Positions 1-11,812 of a stretch of DNA of 64,000 nucleotides are shown here, one piece after another. Below the pieces are notes generated by a model. That model searched no databases. It saw nothing but the letters and a program-made list of their open reading frames with translations, and had not been told where the DNA came from. The translations under genes and the position numbers were made by a program. The stretch comes from Watersipora subatra (taxonomy: Eukaryota; Bryozoa; Gymnolaemata; Cheilostomatida; Watersiporidae): contig NC_088711.1 in assembly GCF_963576615.1 (NCBI RefSeq), positions 11,030,869 through 11,094,868 of the forward strand, read 5' to 3'. The stretch's first letter is position 1, and each line of letters begins with the position of its first letter.

Positions 1-249
1 TAGTGTAAAGCATCATTGTGCAATAATTGATGGAAAGGCAAGAGGAAACTTTGGTAACCTGCCCTTGCTTGTTGAACATCTGCTTTGCTTTAAGGTTTCT
101 GCACCCAATGATTTCTAAATATTCTAAAATCATTGTTGAGTGATTTGGTATTTGAGTTTCGTGCATTAGGCGAGTGATCTGATTTGTTAGATAGCATTTG
201 TTGCTGAGCTTAGCTGAGTTCGCTACAGTGCTTATTACATTTTAAAGTA
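1..249. other. unassigned DNA at window edge
   Basis: No convincing exon, RNA or repeat is visible here. The stretch ends in the TA that serves as the target site of the TIR element starting at 250. Confidence 0.4.
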
Positions 250-648
250 CAGTGCACCCTCGAGATACGATGTTAATTCGTTCCAGGGTTGGCATCGTAT
301 GGTGAAAAAATCGTATATCGGGGTATAGAGATCATTGTAATTGTACAATGCAAACACCCCCTGGTCAAAATCGTCAATTTTTTTTATAAAAATGTGTACA
401 TATTGACAATTAGCAACAAAATAGTATGTTAACTTTAGTAATTATAGTTACCTACAGTAACTGTATTGATTTTAGTGTATTTTAATGGTTATGATCTGCA
501 ATAAAACGCAAAATTATAATGTGTGTACCAAATGTAGTACGTACGGTAAGGAGTTCTTGCCTTCAAAAAGTACGCATAACAAACTTTGAATTCACTTCAA
601 ATAAGTTTAGCTTGCTAAGCCTACACTTAAAACTAAGTTTTAGTATGT

Positions 649-1995
649 ACTAGCTGCATTACCCGTCAACGGGATCAGATTCTTGTACAGCAAGAGGTTT
701 ATTGAGAGTTGTCTTTCATACTGTAAAACAACGCCAACTATGCAGTTACATCTCCCTCTCTCCGTCTCTCCCCTCTCTCCCCTCTCCCTCTCTCCCCTCT
801 CTCTCTCCCTCTCTCTTTCTCTCCCTCTCTCTCTCCCCCCCCCCTCTCCTTCTCTCTCTCTCCTCTCCCTCTTTCCCCTCTCTCCGTCTCTCCCCTCTCC
901 CTCCCTCTTCCCCCTCTCTCCCCCCCTCTCCTCCTCGCTCTCCCTCTCTCTCCCCTTCTCTCCGTCTCCCTCTCTCCCCCCTCTCCTCCTCGCTCTCCCT
1001 CTCTCTCTCCCTCCCTTAGTTCAACGCAACACATGCGGATAGACAACATTTTTGGTTTTTCTGTCGGGCGTATGAAGAAACAGTTTTCGGCGTGTGCCTA
1101 CTTTTGAGCAGGCGACGTATAGCTGGTCATGGCTGATGCAGGGTGACAGTAAGTCGATAGCAGCTGCTCTCTTTCTTTTCACAATAGCGTATCGCAACCC
1201 TCGGAGTACTCGTGAAAGTTCTGTAATAGTAAGTTACAGTAGGCCTACTCAGAGCTGGAAAAAAATTAGTAACTCGGCTGCTGAAGGAAATGAACATGAC
1301 CCACTATCACGAACAGCGGCAAATCCAACGTTATTAAGTAGTGGAGATGTGGCAATTCATAGACAATACAACATCGTATAAGAAACACTTACCTTTTTGA
1401 TGTGGAAATTTAGTAGGTGAGAAATGCGTTTTTCTAGTGGCTCCAAGAAACAAACGTTTACGTGACCTTCTCGGTACACGTTGGCAGTAAATATTAATTG
1501 CATGTAAATAACTACTCATTAATTTATTTTATTTAATGAATAGTACATTTGTATAGCTGTATAGACACCTTTGCATAGGCCGCAGAACTCATGAAAGGTG
1601 CTTTTTAACACGGCAGAAAATTTGCCGTTTAAAAAGCGTGCTAATAGGGGATTTCGGTTAATGCGCTCAAGCGGTGAAAGAAAAACAACAGAATCGCCAC
1701 ACCTTTATATAAGCCGCTTGGCTCAAATCGTGAGAGAAAAGTAGCGGCTAATAGTCCATATTACGAAATTACGATATTACGAAATTACGATAATTAGTAC
1801 TCATATTAATTCGGTTGGCTTCGTTCGACCGAATGGAAAAAGAAAGACCGCTCTATAATTTATTTACCGTTACTACACATATTAATTCAGTTCGCTTCGT
1901 ACGACCGAAATTCGTACGACGATAAAAGAAAAGACCGCTCTATAAGGCGGACAGACAGATAGACAGACAGACAACGATTGCCGTTTATATAGTAG
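649..1995. repeat. nested interspersed repeat (ACTAGCTG family)
   Basis: The segment begins ACTAGCTGCATTACCCG, related to starts at 29,703 and 37,303. It ends in a GACAGACAGACA-rich tail followed by TTTATATAGTAG, as seen at the end of the 37.3 kb copy. It includes the CT-rich tract and a possible decayed open stretch (1094-1381) that I do not recognise. The family is unclassified; such tails occur on RTE-type LINE derivatives, which is only a guess here. Confidence 0.4.
752..1018. repeat. CT-rich low-complexity tract
   Basis: About 265 bp of nearly pure pyrimidine on the + strand built from CTCTCCCT-like units. It creates long open frames on both strands (Ser/Pro/Leu-rich or Arg/Glu-rich) that have no protein meaning. 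Confidence 0.9.
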
Positions 1996-2637
1996 ATTTA
2001 GAACTATTTTACTGAATTTCAACTTTTTATCACGAAATTTTATCCTTCAGCAGTTCCTATCTTCACTTTCACTATAAAATTTAGCGTGTCTGGTTGAAAC
2101 CTTTTTCAACCTAAATCAATTAGACCGAGCGATGCAGTTATAGAAAGCGGCCTCTCGCACACTTGACCATTTAATGGCTACCTAAAAGAAAAATAAAATT
2201 TTATTTGCTATACAGGGCGTACATACCTTTGGAGTAACGTGGCTTCAGCAGGAACATGTAGCGAGTAAAGCAGAGAGGAGGCAAAAACGTATCAATGCTA
2301 ATTATGTTGCTGTACACTTGAAAATAAATTTAATACGTAATGAATTGGAATTTTTTTAGCAGGCTAAAAGAAGTTGTCCATTCCTGTCCAATTTTTCTAC
2401 TGGTTTAAAAGAAAAGGTTGATGGTGCAATGCAGAAAATTGCTAGCTAGCTAACGCTTGTAAAAGGATCCAGAGAAGGTGGTACAGTAGTTTGTCTTGTA
2501 TGAAATGTGCACAAGAATCAATGTAACCAAACATACAAGGTTTGGACGTATTTATACCCTAGAGGACAGGGCTTTAGCAAGTTTCAGAAAGTAATGTGGA
2601 TGCGTCAACTATCTTGAGTAGCTAGTTATATGAGTTG

Positions 2638-2659
2638 CATACATACATACATACATACG
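2638..2659. repeat. short CATA microsatellite
   Basis: A run of five to six CATA units inside the 3.3 kb TIR element. Confidence 0.8.
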
Positions 2660-3552
2660 ATGTATTGTATTCACGTAGAAGATAACAAGCCCATATGCAA
2701 AGACATGGAAATAACAAGAAAATAACATAAAATCAAAAGGAAACAAATAAAATGAATGAAATATGAAAAACATGCCACACAAGAGATAAATAATATATAT
2801 TATACATGCAATGTTTTAATGTACCAGTCCTCATCTGTAAATTAAACACTTGAAATATTTCTGCGAATGTGGGATTTTCCGTATCTTCTACATCCTGGCC
2901 TTTACTAAATGGTTGCTCTTTTTGAATGCTGATTGCGTGCATGACCTAGCTCATTCAAATCTTCAGTCGGAAGCTCTTTCTTGTGCTTGCTTTAATGGAG
3001 TTCTTGTTTTAATAATAATTGCAAATGCTGATTGGTTGCGATCATATTCCTTGACAATGTTAATAATACGGGTCCCTTCTTTTTACTTACGACATCCAAC
3101 TTTGTTGACTTAGAAATCATTTTTCCTTCGTTTTGTAACGTTTGTATCGGTCTCAGATTTCATAGATAACGAATTAAATGTAGATAGTTGTAGTTATATA
3201 CGTATGCTGACTTAAAAGTTTAGAGTAAAAGCTATAATAACGCTACGAATGAATATTTGCTCTCGCTTGTGTATTTTACACGAAATTTTCCACGCGGACA
3301 TGAGAGAAGTCGATCATCGTGTCTCTTCTAAACGTTTTAAGAATGTTTTCGGCAAACTATATTTCGGTGTCTTTTTTATTTCGACGTGTGTTATGAGCAC
3401 ACCGACGGCCAAATTTTAACTCGGGCGAAACTTTTCTCAAATTCGTATGGTGAAATAAAATTCGTATGGTGAGGTGAAGATATCGCAATGTTTGACTTCG
3501 TAAGATGAAAAAATCGTATATCAGGGTAATCGTATCTCGAGGGTGCACTGTA

Positions 3553-5450
3553 TGTCCATGATATAATCAATATCCAGTATTGGGCATGTTTAAATTCAAT
3601 TATTTCAATTACTTTTGAAGTTCACACCTATTATTATACACAAGGCAAGCGAACCTCTCCAGAGATTTTAGTCACAGTTGTAATTGGTGCATGACTAAAC
3701 AAGGTCATAATCAATATCAATAGGAGATGCAAGTCAATTCCTTGTAGCAGTTCATGTCAAGGTAAAAACGGCAATGTTAATATATGTGTAGTGCAATCAA
3801 TAGCTTGTTCCAACTTGTCGTGAATGTATTCTTGGCAATTACTAATTTGTAATATCTTCACTATAATTATTTCTCCATTTTTCTGTACCTGTTATGACAG
3901 CGCTATTCCTTTTTCCTTTATCTATACATGGAATATCAAATTGGAGTCAGTGTGGTTTCACCTATGCCATAAATCACATCTGAATCTCTGATCCCATCGC
4001 TTGTGTAAAAAATCAAAAACCTGCCTCCTTTTATTGAAATCACACTTAGCTTTTGCAAATACGACATTTTTTAATATGCTTGAAATGTTGCTAATCCACT
4101 GTTTCTTGTTGAAAAATTTAATTTAAATATTTTGTAAAAGTATAATCATGATTTTTCTAATTAAACATGAATAGCTGTGTGATGGATTTGACCAAATTGC
4201 ATTTTGTATCATGGTAATGTCGTTAACTTGCGAGTGTATCATGGGCACCTAATTATTTAGAAAGCCAAACTAGTAATGTAAATTGTTGTGCAATGTAAAT
4301 GTAACAGAGTTTATTCTCTTCACTACTATTTGCTTGTTCATTAAGTCTAGTAAAACATTTGTTTTCAGCTTAGTTGTACTTTGCAGCAAATGTGTCAGAA
4401 TTTACTGAATAACACGTGGTTACCTTGAAAAATCAAGGCTGTATTAAATAGAAATAATCTTTTTGTTCACCCTTTCTCTGTGTTTCACTTAACACTGTCA
4501 CGATAGTAAAGCTGCAATAATCAAAGCTCATCAGTTCAATTTAGGCAAGTTGAACTATAGCTAACTGCTCAGGTCTGGTGAACTAACTCCTTTCACAGCC
4601 TCATTTTTATAGGTTTTTTAGGATTATAAATGTATCATGAGCATCTAGCATTACAAATACAAAACATTTATATTTTGCACGCATATGCTTTGTCTGAAGA
4701 GACCATAAAAGTAACTGTTTTGCCAATTGTCTACTACTATATGTGCCATGGTTTTATCAAAAAATTCAAAATAGATGTGTAATTTTACTATTACCTGGTT
4801 AAATTACATGAACTAATCATCACATGTGTGCAACTATTTCATTTTAAGGTGCATCACCTAATCGTCACGTGTGTACAACTTTTTTGTTTTTTATGTCATG
4901 TCTGGCATTTGGAAATTTTGCAAGCAAATTAATTTAACAAAACTTGGTACACAACCTACGTTTCAAGCAGTGCTATTTTTCTTGTATATTATGCTAGTTA
5001 GGAAACTAATATTAAAGAGATGAATGCTAGAAAACAGGCTAGGAGACATGTTAATACTGTACTCAATGCTGTTGCAAGCTCATTAAGTCATCAAGTGAGG
5101 GCTTGGTTGGTTTTCTGGTCTTGATTATTATTTGCTTGTCTTCAGGTAGTTTGAATGTTGTTCGGGATGTATATGCTTTAGAGGGTGTACATTTTACATT
5201 TTAATATTTTTCTTGTAATTTTGCTCTGTTCTTGTTTGATTCACATACATCGAAAGCTTCATTATTCCATATGATGGCCTGGTGGGTGTGATGCTGGTGT
5301 TGGGTAATGATGTGGATTAGAGTTTTGCTAATGACTTTGCAGATTTGGTAGTTGATAAGTGACATCTGTCGCTCGCTGTTGTTGCTGCGATAGCTTCATT
5401 GTAACAAAGGTTCTTGTTTTTTTTTATACTAACATGTACAATATTGATGT
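3553..5450. other. AT-rich DNA upstream of OSER1, no gene seen
   Basis: No exon with a readable protein and proper splice signals was found. This interval should contain the promoter or 5' non-coding exon(s) of OSER1, because a pyrimidine tract and AG precede the coding exon near 5460, but no core promoter is evident. Confidence 0.35.
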
Positions 5451-5479
5451 CCCTTTCTTAGTGGTTCCTGCCTTCAGCG

Positions 5480-6235
5480 ATGGAGAAGACAGGCGTTGCA
5501 GATGGTCAAAATCACAACACTAGTCTTGATTCACAGCTCTCACTTGCCTCTTCAGATGATAGTTTACGGGCTAACAGCGCTCCCAGGTCGGGGAGACCAT
5601 ATCGCTCCTTAGCTAGACAAAAGCCTTATGATCCAACAGAAGAATTACAACTTCACCGACTCAGTATCTCAAAAAGGACTGCTACAAAATTAAAACAATT
5701 AAATGAAACTAAACCAAGCAAAATTCAAAAACGTTTAAAAAGTTTTACAGCAAGTAAATCACTTCTTCAACCCAGTAAACTGAGTGTGGTTACAGCGCCA
5801 TCACTTTCTCCCAATAAAGCATCCAAATGTTCTGGAGGCGTATTTGATTTCGCCTCACTCGCCGCACAAGTGTCACAGACTGAACAAGAGGATTGTCAAC
5901 TACCTGTCCCTAGTTTCAAGTGGGAAACAAGAAAGACTTCAACTAAACCTTGTCATAAATTGTCAGCCGGTAGACTGACAAGAAGGGGTTATAGCGGTGA
6001 TGAGCATGATAATATCACCGAGCTGAGCTCGACGTTGAGATTGACTGCACCTGAAAGGGAGACTGTACGCCATAGTGACAACAACCCAGCTGACTTGCGT
6101 ATAGCCCGGTCTTGCTCCCAGCAGGCTGCCTTAAATGAGATAGATTTTACGGCTGAGGAGCTGGCATCCTATTTTGAAGAGCTAGTATATATACCCAAGA
6201 AAATGTCTGAAATGGCAGAAATGATGTATACATAA
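5480..6235 (+). CDS. OSER1: OSER1-like oxidative stress-responsive serine-rich protein
   Basis: A 251-aa open frame whose C-terminus is diagnostic: residues about 209-215 read ARSCSQQ and the protein ends YIPKKMSEMAEMMYT. This matches the end of vertebrate OSER1 (C20orf111, DUF776), which also has an RSCS motif about 40 residues from the end, then an acidic helix and YIPKKM. The first 130 residues are Ser/Thr/Lys-rich and probably disordered. Human OSER1 is 292 aa, so the length is reasonable. In vertebrates OSER1 is a nuclear protein induced by oxidative stress and linked to FOXO signalling; function here is by homology. The whole coding region is one exon. Candidate acceptors lie just upstream (cttag at about 5456-5460 and cttcag at about 5472-5477), so 5' non-coding exon(s) are expected. 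A poly(A) signal AATAAA lies at 6819-6824. The ATG at 5480 is the first in frame. Confidence 0.85.
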   Translation: MEKTGVADGQNHNTSLDSQLSLASSDDSLRANSAPRSGRPYRSLARQKPYDPTEELQLHRLSISKRTATKLKQLNETKPSKIQKRLKSFTASKSLLQPSKLSVVTAPSLSPNKASKCSGGVFDFASLAAQVSQTEQEDCQLPVPSFKWETRKTSTKPCHKLSAGRLTRRGYSGDEHDNITELSSTLRLTAPERETVRHSDNNPADLRIARSCSQQAALNEIDFTAEELASYFEELVYIPKKMSEMAEMMYT

Positions 6236-6239
6236 TGTT

Positions 6240-8539
6240 ATCAAAATTCACAAAAATGACGGTTTCGCACCTATACTCACTTTTTATGTTGTCACGTGTT
6301 CAGGTGGAGATTTACTAGCAGAAAAGTTAAAATATGATACAACTGTCTTATTACTTTCAAAATATATGTTATTGTTCTATATAGGTGAGCAATGTTTCTT
6401 GTTAGACTTTTACTTTTGTTAAATTGTATGAACTTTACTTCCCTTAATTGTGAACCAAGTTAAATCATAGTCTGGCAAACAGAGGTTTTTGCTGAGAGCA
6501 AAAATCCTCATGTAGCTCCAAGAAATTTACACTGAAGTTAATTCAACCTGCTTAATTTATTTAAATTCAAGTAGTTCAAATTTATGCAAGCCAATGAGGA
6601 GTTATCTACAGCGCCATGGGTGTGTAAACTCAACATGGTCACAACATTCAAGCTACTAGTTATAAAAATTATCTAATATAAAGATGTTTAGCCGATGCAA
6701 GGCGGACCTTGCAACAAGTCTTTTGAAATGAAAGCAGCGTTTTTCACTCTATCAGAAGCAATAGTGTTTAAAAATATATATTAATAGTGAGTTAGATGTG
6801 TCATATCGACATTGTGTTAATAAAAAATTGATGTCACAAGCATTTAAAGAAGTAACACATAATTTTTGTAATGCTGAGATTGGTGCATGCACATATTAAC
6901 AATTATTGGATAACGAATGAATAATAAATCCAATGGTAGAACATATGCAAATCTGTGAAGAAAATGCATATCTTCCCAATCGAACAGACAAAATTTTTTA
7001 TTAGCTCTTCATCAGTATTATTGCATGGATTAGCAAAGCAAAGTGTCAATCACCTAGTAAGTATCTTTTATGTATTTGTAAAGAATTGACCTGAAAAATT
7101 AGAAATGTAAACTGAAAGACTGCTAATGTGTGTTTCAGATGGTGTTGTTGCAATTAGCCAGAGATTAACAATACAAGCCAATAGATATTTTTAAATGACT
7201 GTTCAAACTGAAGTTCAAGCTTTGATTTCTGATGGCTTCATTATATTTTCTTGCAGTTGAACGCCTCTAAACAACACCTAAACAATTTGACAAAAAAAAC
7301 AACACTAGAAACAAACTAGCAAAATATGCAGCCAATTATGATCTCCCAACATAACTTCAACATCGTATCAACACAAATTTCCATGGTAGGTTTCTCATAT
7401 GATCCAAACACTGTAACCAATGTGTGCTTTTGGTGGAGCAACTAATTACTCGGATAACTTTTTTTGTAATTCTCTAACTTTTGTTGCATGATTATACGAG
7501 TCTTACAGTTTCACCAATAAGCACAGCGTTCACGCAGCCAAAATTCTCAACATTGGCATTCAAACTCATCTGCAAGTAATATGAGTACATTCAGACTTAA
7601 TATTTGTTTAGATCATTCTAAACCTTTTCTTTCAATGTTTGCTTCTTCACAACCCATATTTCCAAAAAAAATATAAAAATTTTAGAAAATACATAGAGAA
7701 TATAGAAGAATCTTTAATGAAATTCAAGTTCCAGACATTTGTGATTACAGATAAAATGCTTACACATCAGAAGCGAGCTAAAAAGGTCTGTTGCCACTTA
7801 TAGCACAGAATGTCAGCCAATTGTCATGTATGCAATTTGTGGTGTCAATTCTTGTCATGGCGTCAAATCTAGGTTATAAAAGAAACATTTCCATCTGCCT
7901 GAAAATACATAAAACAATGAAGAATGATTGTGGTTGCTGCACAAAAACGTGAAATACTCAAGTACATAAAAGGATTTTTATGTACTTAGTATGTATTTAG
8001 TTTTTACTCATTTACTGTAGATAGTCGTCAAGGGCTCAAAATCTAAAATTAATTCCATACACTTATTAGTTGGAGCTTTTAAGCCGATCATTTTTAATAA
8101 GAGCCAGGAAAACTATGGACCTGTTGAGAGCAGTTGCTGAGATAATATGAACATAAGAAGCGATCTTTAAAGTGCTAGGCTTGAATCCAGATACTTGTTT
8201 ATCTGGCATCATTATTCAACTGCCACGATAAATTAAGTAGCTGGAACCAGAAGAGCAAGCTTTCAACAAGTCATTGAAATATCTCACATACAATTAACAT
8301 GTATGTGGAAGCAAGAGAGCAACGTAATCCTCTTTGTTAAAAATAATTAATTTTTGACAATGTTTTTGCGGCAACTGGACAATGCCTGGCTAGATACAAT
8401 GGAAACTCAAGCATTTGTATTTATTTTGCGATATAAGCCGTATACCTAATGACACTATTTTAGTTATGAAAAGTGATCATTATCATTCAGCGCTGATTTG
8501 TAAAAATTCTTAGCCAAATTAGGACCACAAAGTCAAGGC
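6240..8539. other. OSER1 3' UTR and unassigned AT-rich DNA
   Basis: The first about 590 bp probably form the OSER1 3' UTR (AATAAA at 6819). The remainder shows no recognisable exon. Upstream exons of the arginine/serine-repeat gene at 10.7 kb might lie here but I could not identify any. Confidence 0.35.
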
Positions 8540-8749
8540 TGTTGTATTATGGGCTTTGTTGGGCTCAGGCTATTTTGGCGTATGAGCTCAAAGCAGTTGC
8601 ACATTGTTGTGGCAATTATGGTGAGTGAATAAAGCCAGTGGGTAAAGCTAGTGGATTAGGAAGTATTGGGTAGTATATAAAGAAGTGGAACAGAAGACAG
8701 TCTGTTCTTGTTTGCCTTGACTCATGTGAGTACTTTCATTTATATAACA
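8540..8749 (+). mobile_element. fossil 5' LTR of a Ty3/gypsy-type element
   Basis: About 210 bp beginning TGTTGTATTATGGG and ending TATATAACA, the usual TG...CA form. A TATATAAA box lies near 8673. Immediately downstream is TGGCGCAGTTGACAG, a plausible tRNA primer-binding site. No second LTR copy was found in the window, so the boundaries rest on these signals only. Confidence 0.5.
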
Positions 8750-9975
8750 TGGCGCAGTTGACAGAGCGTTGATTTATTTTCTTGAGGTCGTTTAATGAAA
8801 CAGTGCCGGTACTGGTAGTGTTATAAGTTTAACAATTAACGGTACTCTTTACAGGCGTGCAGGTGAGGTGGTGTTGTGGAGGCGAGTTGTCCTAAGTGTG
8901 AAGTGATGGAGCTGTTGAGTGTCGGGGTTGAAGAGGTACAAGTGAGCGTAGAAATTTATTATTTGTGAAGTGGTAGAAGTCGAGAATTAAATAAATAAAA
9001 GGAGAGGTGAAGAGTGGGTTGGGGGTGTAAAATAGATTGTGATATGATGGAGTTCGTTTATCCGAGATTTGTAGTAGAGATAATTTCTGTATTGAGACTG
9101 CAGATGAGAGGGGTGGTTATGAAGGTGAAGGTGGCAGTAGACATCGTAATATGAGAGGTAGAGCTAAGTTGATGCCGTTATTGAGAGTTAATGGGCTTAG
9201 GGGTATAGAGGTGTTGAAAGCTGCAGGGTTCAATGTAGATGGTGTAGATCCCACTTATGAGGAGGTAATGGAGATTTTGCAGGAATATTATGGTAGACAG
9301 GAGAACATGTTTGTGAAGGGGCATAAGTTCCTGACAGCTAGACAAACACTTGGTAAAAGTGATAGAGAGTTCTTGTTACGAGTTGAGAGTTTGAGCAGAT
9401 ATGCTGAGGTGTCGAATAATGCTGATAGAGTAAGGTTTGCTCTTATAGTGACAGCTAGCGGGTTGAGAGATGTGAGTAGAGACTTGATGAAGAATGCCAA
9501 TTCAACTTGGGTAATGTTGAATGAGGCATTGAGGGCTCGTGAGATGGTGAATCATTCAGACAGGTTCTTGAGAGCGGAGAGTAGAGGTAGCGACTTAAAA
9601 AATGAGATTATAGGAGGTAGTGAAGGTGTCGGCGTGCGACAGCCGTGCACAGGACCGGAGTGGTGGTGGTGATAGAGGATACGATTCAGGAGGTATATAT
9701 TCTCCTAGTAGTCCTAAAAGTGGTAGAAGTAGCCCTAAGAGTGGTGGAAGTTATTATGGAAATAGTAGCGACGAGCTTGATATTAGTAGGTATGGGGCAA
9801 GGAGTCAAGATTATAGCAAGGAAAGGGACAGTAGAAGGTATAGAGACAATAGCAGAGAGGGATACGCCTCTAGATATAGAGCAAGTAGCAGAGAAGGTTG
9901 TAATGATAGTTTGCTACAATTGCAAGCGTAGTGGCCAGGAGATGCGGAGTTGTCCCTCCATTAAATGTTATTGTA
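8750..9975 (+). mobile_element. fossil gag region of a Ty3/gypsy-type retroelement
   Basis: Downstream of the primer-binding site is a leader, then a gag-like capsid region (about 9151-9600). It has the Ty3/gypsy pattern of a tyrosine-rich helix (YEEVMEILQEYYGRQ) and a later SDREFLLRVESLSR motif. A basic, Ser/Arg-rich linker and a zinc-knuckle remnant follow near 9915-9955. No protease, reverse transcriptase or integrase is visible. The copy is broken, with several breaks, and truncated at its 3' side. It is a fossil with no 3' LTR in the window, so its age cannot be estimated from LTR divergence. Confidence 0.6.
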
Positions 9976-10089
9976 ATGACTTGTCATTATCTGTAATAGG
10001 TGTACTAATACTTGCTTGCATTTGTAACACAGATCAACCTAATGTACGTATTCTTTTTAAATTAATAAAAATTTTACATGACCATTAAG

Positions 10090-10694
10090 TTATCAAAAAT
10101 GTAGAAACATAAATTGGAGAAACAAATTTTCACAAGCCAAATGTCGTTAAAAACATTTTGTCATAAAAGGCATTACTTTTCGTTATCAGCTACATCTGGT
10201 ATACATTTCAAACAAACTTAGTACAGCAAAAAGTAAATTGTCAAAAACTTAATTCTTACAAATGTTTGAAAGCTTGGTTTTGCCATCTACGACCATCACT
10301 GGTAAAATAAAACTCAGAGTCATTATCGCTTTACAAAAATTCATGGAGTTGCCATTTGTAAAGTTTAAACCATAGAGTATGATTGGAGAGAAAAAGGTGA
10401 GATTGAAAAGTTAATGAACTAAAACATTCTGCAAATGTTTTTTATTTTTAGAATTGATTAACAATTATGGGTTATTATCTTGATGCTTACTAAAATTCGC
10501 ATGATCAGTTTATCCAAAATTAAATACTATTTGAAATAAATGGGAGATTATGTATGATGTGCATACAATAATATAATACACTTTGCAAAAAAATTAAATC
10601 ATAATGATGGCCTATTTACTTCATGCTAGGGCAAGTGCCAGATAGTAACTTCAACTATTGTATCACGGTTAATTGTCATCTGCACTTCATGCAG
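10090..10694. other. AT-rich intron-like DNA before the RS-repeat exon
   Basis: No protein or RNA is recognised. It ends in a pyrimidine-containing acceptor (cttcatgcag) for the exon at 10695, so it is probably intron. Confidence 0.4.
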
Positions 10695-11360
10695 GTCATA
10701 CACAGTTTCAAATGCCCGCTATAAATACAGTGAACGCTATAAATCTAGGAGCCGGTTCAGGACAGATCAACGCTACAGATCAAGCAGCAGAACTAGGGCA
10801 AGTGAACACTATAAATCTAGGAGCAGATTCAGGACAGATCAACGCGGGAGATCAAGGAGTAGAACTAGGGCTGGTGAACACTGTAAATCTAGGAGCAGAT
10901 TCAGAACAGATCAACGCGAGAGATCAAGAAGCAGAACTAGGGCTGGTGAACACTATAAATCTAGGAGCAGATTCAGGACAGATCAACGCGAGAGATCAAG
11001 GAGCAGAACTAGGGAAAGTGAACTCTATAGATCAGGGAGCAGATGGAGGGCAGACCAGCGCTATAGATCTTGGAGTGGAAGTAGGCCACCTAGAAGGTAG
11101 ACGTTTTTTTTATGACATATGACATAAACATAGGACCTTCAGCACAAGTTACACATTAATTTTCCACTTGAAGATAAAAATTTGTTAATAAAGCTCTGTA
11201 AATAATAGCTCTTTCATGATTATCAATACATGTATTGATAGCGCAGCATACAATATGATAATATCATCTTGTTTATAGCCGGTCAAATTCCTCGTCATCA
11301 ATTATGCGTTTTGATCCAGGACCTGATGACTTTAACAACAGTGACAGTGATGATACATAA
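10695..11360 (+). CDS. C-terminal exons of an arginine/serine-repeat (SR-like) protein, 5' part not found
   Basis: Two exons join in phase: 10695-11096 (acceptor gcag, donor AG|gtagac) and 11279-11360 (acceptor tttatag). Read in the frame that passes the splice, the first exon codes Tyr/Arg/Ser repeats with a 24-residue unit (72 bp) containing YKSRSRFRTDQR and RSRSRTRAGEH, three to five copies with drift. The last exon gives SRSNSSSSIMRFDPGPDD and ends in an acidic NNSDSDDT tail. Poly(A) signal AATAAA follows at 11366-11371. RS domains of this kind occur in splicing factors and other nuclear speckle proteins. I cannot name the family because no RRM or other domain exon was found upstream. The first exon starts with one base completing a codon, so at least one upstream exon must exist. 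A competing open frame in the same exon (Gly/Ala/Asp-rich) is a shadow, because it fails at the splice. Confidence 0.6.
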
Positions 11361-11365
11361 GTCTA

Positions 11366-11371
11366 AATAAA
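11366..11371 (+). terminator. poly(A) signal of the RS-repeat gene
   Basis: AATAAA begins six bases after the stop codon; a second AATAAA lies near 11400. Confidence 0.5.
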
Positions 11372-11812
11372 TATAATTATTATTAGCACTAACCATACAA
11401 TAAATATGACAAAAATCTATCGCTTCTTTAATAAATCATTACCATGAGTGATCTTCATATACTACCTACACAATAATATAGGTACATGTATGTGGGATTC
11501 ACTTATCAATTATATATAAAAGAAAATACAAATTTGATGTCAAAAGGCACAAAACTTCTAGATCGATTCAAACGGGAATTATTTCCTAGCATCGATGAGA
11601 TGAACATCTATGTAGTTGTGCTATCAGGTGATACCAAAAACATACGAGAAATCAACGAAGAGCAGAACAGAAACGGAAATAAAAACACCATGTACCACTC
11701 ACATGTGTTATATGTTCATGGTGGTAATGTAATGTAGTTGTCTTGTCTCACATGTTTGAGAATCTGGTGTTGGTTTATAGAAAGTTAACCATAACTAAAA
11801 TTTATTTTTCTA

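Larger units (their letters stand above)
250..3550. mobile_element. 3.3 kb TIR DNA element, pogo-like ends, with nested repeats
   Basis: The two ends are exact inverted copies for 22 bp, starting CAGTGCACCCTCGAGATACG, and each is bordered by TA (248-249 and 3551-3552). That is the target duplication of Tc1/mariner-pogo elements. Inside both ends the motif ATCGTATAT(C) recurs, so the subterminal parts are related too. I see no transposase that reads as a pogo/CENP-B protein. The interior instead holds a CT-rich low-complexity tract and another repeat (649-1995), so this looks like a non-autonomous or internally replaced copy. Assignment to the pogo group rests on the CAGT...CCTCG style of the terminus and is inference. 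Confidence 0.6.

Noticed and set aside
683-1049. Overlapping open frames of 100-120 codons on both strands
   Set aside because: They lie in the CT-rich low-complexity tract and consist of Ser/Pro/Leu or Arg/Glu/Gly runs.
10673-11122. Gly/Ala/Asp-rich frame (QINARDQ repeats) over the RS exon
   Set aside because: It fails at the 11096/11279 splice and starts in the intron. The RS frame continues across the junction to a stop and poly(A) signal.
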